A stretch of DNA of 64,000 bases from Antilocapra americana (lineage: Eukaryota; Chordata; Mammalia; Artiodactyla; Antilocapridae). The position numbers and the translations under genes are program-made. Positions 57,005-64,000 of the stretch are shown piece after piece. Each line of letters begins with the position of its first letter. The first letter of the stretch is position 1. The DNA lies in NCBI GenBank assembly GCA_007570785.1, contig ML664161.1, positions 42,296,472-42,360,471 on the forward strand, given 5' to 3'. The notes beneath the pieces were generated by a model, which saw only the letters and a list, made by a program, of their open reading frames with translations, searched no databases and was not told where the DNA came from.

Positions 57005-57895
57005 TTTTTATACCTCTGTTATCTGCTAGGCATTAATCTAAAGAGTAGTTACTGCCTTCGCGGAACTTACAATCTAGGCTCGGGAGTGAGTAAATATGAA
57101 CAAGTGAACAAGACTTGCTACATAGATACAAAACTGGGTGATGTAACAGAGCTTACCTGGGACGTATGAGATCCACCTTAGCTAGTATGGCCAAGAGGCC
57201 TCTTGGAGGAAGTGACAGTTGAATCAAGATCTAAATGATGAAAAGGAATCAACTGTATGAAGACATGGTGGGGGGGGTAGTTCTAGACAGAAAAAACATA
57301 GTCTGTAAACCCTGAGGAGAGAATGAACTTAAGAGTTTGGAAAAAACAGGGATATGGTACTGAAGGAAGACATGCAAGTATAATATTTGAGGCAATCAAG
57401 AGCTTTATTTAGATATACTATGTTTAAGTCACAGGTAGAATACATTAGGTTGTAATACAGGAGAGGTTAGATATGGGGATGTAAATTTAGGATTAATTGG
57501 GCTATAGATAGTACTTTAATTAAAAGACTAAGTGAAATCACCTGGGGACAATGTGGATGGAACCAAGCACAGGGCCAGAGAATTCCCACATATAAAAGAG
57601 GCTAAGCAAGCAGAGGAGATGCCAATTAGAATCTGGTAATGAAAATCCATAAAGTTGGAGGAAAACAAGAGTGTAGTGTCAAACAATCAGAGAAGGGGAG
57701 ACTGAGCTGCATGGACTGTTGCTGAGATGTTAGACATGCACAGACACGTGACTGTTAGATTTGGTAACATTGGTTCCCTTACCAAGAAGAGTTTCAAAGC
57801 TATGGTAGGCTGGAAGCAAGGCTGAACAGAGTTGAAGACTAAATAGGTAGCAATAAGGAGAGACATCGACCAAGGACAATTCTTTCAAGAAGTTT
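57005..57895 (+). mobile_element. Ancient eutherian interspersed repeat, family not named
   Basis: 'tctgctaggcattaatctaa', 'cttcgcggaacttacaatct', then 'gtaaaccctgaggagagaat' and 'gacaattctttcaagaagtt' resemble the same old family as 32675-33300. It is diverged and discontinuous. Confidence 0.4.
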
Positions 57896-60194
57896 GGATA
57901 AAAAAACGAAAATAATGGTGTAGTATTTGAAAAAGATTTTTGAGTTCAAGAGGTTTCCTCTACTTCCAAAGGTTGGGGATATTAGAGCTTTTTTTTAATA
58001 TGAAATCAATGATTTAGCATGAGACTTCCAATTCCTGTCCCAAATTCAAAGGGTTTGGGTGAACAAAGATTAGTAATCTCTGAGAACCTGTGCAGGGCCC
58101 AAATATTGCAGTCTCAATCGTGTGCCCCAGTAGATCATTATATTTTGGTTTGTTGTTGCCTGACTTTTACAGCTCTTAGATATTAAAAAGTCAATTCTGA
58201 ATCAGTTTCCTTATCAAACTGCTAATGCAACATTAGTTTTAGTCATCAAATCAAAGAAGAGTTCTCCTGGGTAGCTATAAATGGAAAAGGCAGAAATTAA
58301 ATTTAGCCTAATATTAATATTTAAGAGAAAATGAATAGAAAAATAACAATGAAAGCAAGTAATCCCTGCTGAGGCAATCCTGTTTATTTGTCCATTTCCC
58401 ATTATTTTGGTGTAAAAATAATTTACCCTTTTTGTTAAAGGACATGGCACTTTCAGGTGCTTTTGGGAAATGAGGAAAGTGGTCTGGGGTTAGGACTTGA
58501 TATTGTACCTATAACAGAATATAGACTAGGTTTCAGTATTTTTTGAAGGTTAAAAGCAAACAAACAAACAAAAAAATGAATTAAAAGTTACCAGCAATTT
58601 CTGCCTTCTAGGAAGAAGTGGGAATTAACTTTGAGGCAGAATATCCTAAGTTTTGGAAAGAGCTGTCCTCTGAAGATTCCTAGGTTAGAAGAACTCCCAC
58701 TGCCACCCACCAGGGAGAAGAAGTATCTACACTAATTGTAATGTTCTTACTCTGTGTTCTTCTTTGGGTTGATCAAGCAAACGTTTATTTATCTGCTATA
58801 GATGGCCGTGATTGTTGGGTTAAAGTTGGGATGGGCACTGGTCATGTAGAAAAGTAGTGTTTCTTACAGTCTGATTCTTGAACCACTCACATCAGCATTA
58901 CTATGGCGTTGGGTAAAAGTCTTTGTAGATGGGCCCACATTACTCATTTTTGTGAATATTGTGTGGATATTCAACACATTTTTCAGATGATTCTTATCAG
59001 TAGTATGCTCCTAAATGTTTACCCTATTGCCTCTTGAGTTGGGGGTGAGTAAAGAAGAAGCACTGATTTATATTACTTACCAATTTCTCCTCTTCCACTC
59101 CAAATAGAGAAATTAGAAGAATTATTTAACAAATCTCATGACAATAAAGGGGAGTTTGGTGATTTTATTTTTTATCAAGGACTATTTTCACTACTCTTTA
59201 GTTCAGGCTTGCAGCTGACATTTATATTTAGCAAGCTCTGCTTTCACCTTGCCTCCTCTCTTCTCAGAAAACAGATAAATCTTCCTGTTTGATAGTCACT
59301 GCCAGTCACACCTTTCTTCCTCTGTTTCTCCCCTTCTCCCTCCAGCTAATCTATCTCTTTGCAGAGAATTTATCCCTTCCCCCCATAGCACTAGATGGAT
59401 GCTCACTCTTTTCCCCCTATATTGTGTTTGTAGCTTTGTTTTCAACATGACTAACAAAACCGGGATTTCCAGAGCTGCTTCTCTGCCTTCCCCTCTTGAA
59501 ATGATATCTACATAAAAAGGGGCCATAAGAAAGTAAGAAACTTAAAGAACTGATCAGACCCAGGAGAGGAAGTCTGCTATCTAAGACTAGAAGTTCATTA
59601 GCTCTCATCTCTTCACTCCAGAGAGAGGTTACTGAAAATTCACCCCCCCTACCGCAGGGTCAAATACATTGCCTTCTTCAACCTGAGGCTGACCTCCGAG
59701 CTGAGGTGCAATCTTATCACCCACCTCATCACCCTGTCACCTGATAATGAAGCCCTGTCAATAGACCTTATAACTTCTGTTCTTCTCAACGCCTGTAGCC
59801 TAGCCTCAGAGCAATGATCTCAAAAAGATGACCCTAAAGTTCCTTTCATTGGTTATACGATTAGCATTATACATCAGTGTCCTTTCCTTTTCCCAGTAGG
59901 TTATGAGTTGGGTGGTTACAGAGCCAAGTAGCACAAGGAATTTAAGGATCAAAATTGTTTATCCTGACTCATCCTGCTGTGATATAACAACCAAAGAGCT
60001 TAACAGTTCGGCCTTCAGTTTTTTTCCAGCTATGAAAGACAAATAATATCATAAAAGCTCCCCTCCCACCATACACACACTTATTTCATAGGTATTTTTA
60101 AAGGAAAAATGGGGACAGAAGTCTTGTCAGTTCAGGACTAATCTTTGGGTTGACTTGAGAACAAAGTTGGATGGTTTAATGTGCCATATAAAGG
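57896..60194. other. Unannotated unique stretch
   Basis: No coding exon, RNA or repeat was recognised. Confidence 0.4.
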
Positions 60195-60375
60195 TTTAAC
60201 ATTTGCAAAGAGTTCTGCTTAAGTGCTTTGTGTGAGTCATCCCACCTGCTCTTTCCAATAACCCTGTCAGGCCTTTACAGAAGAGAAAACTGAGGTTCAG
60301 AGGACTTGAAGTGATGTGGGTGGAACTAGAATTCAAACTTAGGTGAACTGGCTTCCCCTAATGACCCTCAACTCT
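60195..60375 (-). mobile_element. MIR SINE, antisense
   Basis: 'ttaagtgctttgtgtgagtc', 'caataaccctgtcaggcctt', 'acagaagagaaaactgaggt' and 'ggaactagaattcaaactta' give the reverse MIR order. Confidence 0.8.
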
Positions 60376-60559
60376 ATATCTCAGATATAAGATAATTCTC
60401 TATCAAAATTTTTCTCTTGATCTCCAGAATGTATGTCTAAATACCTGTTGGGCATTACTACCCTTTGGAGATTGACACTGCAAGACAAAGACTCTTCCTG
60501 ATCTGAAAACTGCTTATCCATCAGGCCTTATCACTTATCCCCCTCTCCCTCTCATACTC

Positions 60560-61090
60560 TGCACCTGAGCCCTACTGAACTACTTGCAGTTCAGCAAAAA
60601 CAAAAACACACACTGTAATGGCTCCTGTGTTATCCCACATGTATCTTTCCTTTGGGATCAAGACATACATTTCTACAACTCCCAGACATACTGGCTGTTG
60701 CCGACACATAGCTGAGAATTTCTGAAGGAACTGCCTTACATCAAAGGAAGATACCATGCCCAAAGTTGCACCCCAATCCAGAAGCAGCCTATACCCCATG
60801 ACTGGTCAGTGGAGGTATATAAAGCCCAGTACCCAAAATGGGAGACCTCTGAATGCCATTCCAACTCAATGCTTCCCCATAGGATGGGCTGAGTCCTCTG
60901 TTGGTAACACACTGCCGTTCAACTTCCCCCTCTGCCTAATCCTGCTCTCCTTACTCTTTTATAAGTATTTTCCTTCCTAAGAGCCCTCTTCATAGTAGTG
61001 CATTGAAATCTCTGCATCACAGTCTGTTTCCTAGGAAACAGTTGGTACCAAGACTTGTCTTTGCAGTTTTAAAGTGCAATTTTGGAGCTA
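60560..61090 (+). mobile_element. Possible degenerate LTR (ERVL-like), low confidence
   Basis: A TATA-like tatataaag sits at 60815-60823. About 200 bp further on, 'ctgtttcctaggaaacagtt' is followed by 'ggtaccaagac', which resembles the LTR end and primer-binding region of old ERVL-type elements. No viral gene was recognised downstream. It may equally be unrelated unique sequence. Confidence 0.3.
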
Positions 61091-62058
61091 TATTAGTCTT
61101 TGAATAGCTGACGATGAGAACCCTGTTACTGGTGGTACATCGAATGGAATTTGGGTAATTCCTAGAGTACTGTAACAATGCAAAAGTTACATCTTTCACT
61201 GATGGTAAATTGAAATGGAAACAAAAGAGAATATACTGCAGGTGCACTGTCTCAGATAATCAAGAGGTTCTAGGAAAGTAATGATTATAAAAGCCATGGA
61301 ATCAGATGGGTTTGGCAGCGTGCTACCAAGGCATTAGCAAGAGACAGTGTAAGGACTGAGAGCAATTAATCTCAAATTCAGGTTGAAATTAAAAAGCCAG
61401 AGGGCCTGAGGGCTGAACGGCAGAGGACCAAACCCAGAATGTGATTTAAAGTGTAGTAGATTCCAGAGAACATTGATTTATTAATCTGGAAAATCTGCTT
61501 CAACAAGGTTAGAGCCTTAACTGAAAAGGAGGAAGGCTCTGAGGCTTGGGATGGGGTTATTTGGGTTGATACCCTTGAAAATCTTGAATCTCTAGTCTTC
61601 TCTGAACCTCTAGAAAGGCTGTAGTTCTTCAGGTTAAAAGCTATCACATCTTTTTTTCTGCAAAATATCAAGATAAGATACAACCCTACACCTCCTTTCC
61701 CTTCCCCTTCACTTCACAACTTTCCCTCTTTGCCACCAAAACAATAACTAGTGTCATAACATAACTGGCTTGCAAAGTGTTTGGTCTGTCTACTAGCAGA
61801 AGGAAGGAATTATGCACCCAGAGAGGTGCAGGCCCCAGTCAACATGTGTCAACAGGACCAGGAAAGAATGTATGGGACTTGAGCCTGAGATCCTGGGTCC
61901 AGGTAGTAGGGGAGGGGAATGAAAGCAAAACAATTTTGGAAAAGGGAGAATTTATTTATATGGGAACATTATCCTCTAATGCAGGATTTAACACTCTGTC
62001 AGCGACCTAGGAGACTGCTTACATGCTGCTTGAATGGTCCTTAGAAGCTTGGGGAAAG
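61091..62058. other. Unannotated stretch
   Basis: No recognised gene or repeat. Confidence 0.4.
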
Positions 62059-62448
62059 CTGTTCAGTTCAGTTCAGTCACTCAGTCATGTCCGACTCTTT
62101 GCGACCCCATGAACCATAGCACACCAGGCCTCCCTATCCATCACCAACTCCTGGAGTCTACTCAAACTCATATCCATTGATCGGTGATGCCATCCAACAA
62201 TCTCATCCTCTGTTGTCTCCTTCTCCTCCTGCCCTCAATCTTTCCTAGCATCAGGGTGTTTTCAAATGAGTCAGCTCTTTGTATCAGGTGGCCAAAGTAC
62301 TGGAGTTTCAGCTTCAACATCAGCCCTTCCAATAAACACCCAGGACTGATCTCCTTTAGGATGGACTGGTTGGATCTCCTTGAAGTCCAAGGGACTCTCA
62401 AGAGTCTTCTCCAATACCACAGTTCAAAAGCATCAATTCTTTATACTG

Positions 62449-62450
<2 letters not shown>

Positions 62451-62484
<34 letters not shown>
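62451..62484. repeat. (TA)17 microsatellite
   Basis: This perfect 34-bp TA run is followed by impure AT repeats to about 62520, all inside the antisense BovB. Confidence 0.97.
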
Positions 62485-62487
<3 letters not shown>

Positions 62488-62511
62488 TCTATATGTATCA
62501 ATATATATATT

Positions 62512-63009
62512 CTATATATATATCAATTCTTCACATCCATACACGACCACTGGAAAAACCATAGCCTTGATTAGACAGGCCTTTGTTGGCAAAATGTTTC
62601 TGCTTTTTAATATACAGTCTAGGTTGGTTATAACTTTCCTTCCAAGAAATAAGCATCTTTTAATTTCATGGCTGCAGTCACCATCTGCAGTGATTTTGGA
62701 GCCCTTAAAAATAAAGTCAGCCACTGTTTCCACTGTTTTTCCATATATTCCCCATGAAGTGATAGGACCAGATGCCATGATCTTAGTTTTCTGAATGTTG
62801 AGCTTTAAGACAACTTTTTCACTCTCTTCTTTCACTTTCATCAAGAGGCTCTTTAGTTCTTCTTCACTTTCTGCCATAAAGGTGATATCATCTACATATT
62901 TGAGGTTATTTATATTTCTCCCAGCAATCTTGATTCCAGCTTGTGCTTCTTCCAGCCCAGCGTTTCTTGTGATGTACTCTGCATAGAAGTTAAATAAGCA
63001 GAGTGACAA
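62512..63009 (-). pseudogene. BovB RT C-terminal fragment
   Basis: These 165 residues carry 'NLKYVDDITFMAESEEELKS' and the following thumb-like 'LLMKVKEESEKVVLKLNIQK' stretch to 'VYGCEELIYI', where the AT repeat replaces the normal continuation ('ESWT...'). Motif A is out of frame. It is inactive. Confidence 0.9.
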
Positions 63010-63190
63010 TATATAGCCTTAGCGTACTCCTTTTCCTATTTGGAAACAGTCTGTTGCTCCATGTCCAGTTCTGACTGTTGTTTCCTGACCTGCATACAGG
63101 TTTCTCAGGAGGCAGGTCAGGTTGTCTGATATTCCCATCTCTTTCAGAATTTTCCACAGTTTATTTTGATCTACCCAGTCAAAGGCTTGG

Positions 63191-64000
63191 CACTTGCTAA
63201 TTAAAATTACCAGAACTTCCATGGCACATGGTGAAAGAAGAAATCAAAAGGTTCAGAGAAGAAAGCTTGCTAGAGAGGATGTACTATGTAAAGCAGAAAC
63301 CCACTGACTAATCATGTTTCACTTAAGGGTCCATAGGACACTCCCTTTACCATAATGATAAAAAAAATGCACTGATGAGAAAATCACCTGCATAAATAAG
63401 ATGCTCAGTGGTTGCTGTCCTCTATAGGCTGGTGCTGAAGATAGAAGATGCAATTGTAGAATTGGGAACCCTGATGGTAATGAAGAGAATGCCAAAATAA
63501 TACAGGTTAGGTGAGAGCACTTAGCTGTCTAAAACAAGATCACAATCATCATCATAAATGGACAGTCTGAATAAGAGCCAGTAAGACCTAACCCACACAG
63601 GGCCAGAGAGACAGTTAGTAGAACACAGTGTATCTATAGGCGGTCAACAAGGGTATGCTTAATCTATTCAGGAATTTAAGGGAACTTATTCCAATAAAAA
63701 GTCAAAATCCTTTGTTCAGTTTCTGAGCTAATTCTCAGCCCCAGATCCCACTACTTGAAGAAGTCAGGTCTTCAGGAGGAAGAGATCTGAAACCACATAT
63801 TAAGTGCACATGCAAATTCCCTCAGTACTTCCTCAAGGCATCTATGACTATTTTAATAATCATTGCCCAAGAAAAATGGGAATATCCAGTAATTTCAAGT
63901 AGTGTAATACACAGGTTCTAAGTGAACAGTGATAAGGGACCTGAAGAATCACGTGGCATGAATTAGAGTATGAGCACATGAGAGCCAAATAATAAATAAA
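63191..64000. other. Unannotated stretch
   Basis: No gene or repeat was recognised up to the window edge. Confidence 0.4.

Larger units (their letters stand above)
62061..63190 (-). mobile_element. BovB LINE, antisense, with internal AT microsatellite
   Basis: The 3' end is at the left ('gttcagttcagttcagtcac') and the truncation near 63190 lies inside RT motif A ('agtcaaaggc'). RT motif C reads YVDD in the minus-strand frame 62512-63009. At 62442-62520, AT-rich repeats replace about 30 bp of normal BovB sequence. No target duplication was identified. Confidence 0.95.

Noticed and set aside
57586..57600. TATA-like 'catataaaagagg' as a promoter
   Set aside because: There is no associated start, CpG enrichment or downstream gene, and such motifs are frequent in AT-rich sequence.

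Overview
The window looks like intergenic ruminant DNA, most likely bovid. That rests on dense BovB (RTE-class LINE), Bov-tA tRNA-derived SINEs, ruminant-type L1 (L1_BT-like) and CHR-type cetartiodactyl SINEs, lying over older eutherian repeats (L1M, L2, MIR, MLT1 and MER5-like). Species cannot be told from sequence alone. Family names come from remembered consensus features, not from a database search. I found no intact host protein-coding gene, rRNA, tRNA or CRISPR array. Every long reading frame with recognisable homology is a fragment of a BovB or L1 reverse transcriptase/endonuclease, or a shadow of a SINE.

Layout. 0-8 kb: two tandem old L1 3' ends, an LTR-like block, an old antisense L1 split by a Bov-tA SINE, an MLT1 LTR and a (TG)23 tract. 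8-11 kb: a 2.28-kb BovB copy with a perfect 11-bp target-site duplication, inserted in an older antisense L1. 12.9-22.2 kb: a nested stack. An ancient sense L1 (ORF2 to 3' end) is interrupted by a CHR fragment, an L1_BT copy, an antisense BovB and Bov-tA SINEs. At its left edge sits another BovB whose 5' end is inverted. The two BovB tails here form an inverted pair with a 465-bp identical core. 22-28.8 kb: BovB tails, an antisense L1_BT, a CHR SINE and a MIR. 28.8-35 kb: mostly unique, without young insertions. 35-38 kb: Bov-tA SINEs, then a CpG-enriched stretch with two abutting perfect hairpins. 38-53 kb: L1, Bov-tA, MIR, MER5A, BovB, an internally deleted L1, L2 and MLT1, plus a GC-richer segment with a (GT)n tract at about 41.3-42.5 kb. 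53-62 kb: about 9 kb with no young ruminant insertion, with a possible LTR/ERVL-like remnant near 60.6-61.1 kb. 62-63.2 kb: an antisense BovB carrying an internal AT microsatellite.

The elements are defunct and do not act as a gene system. The value of the window is in its insertion and recombination history and in a few unexplained structured or insertion-poor stretches that may be regulatory. I did not find convincing evidence of an undescribed protein-coding system.
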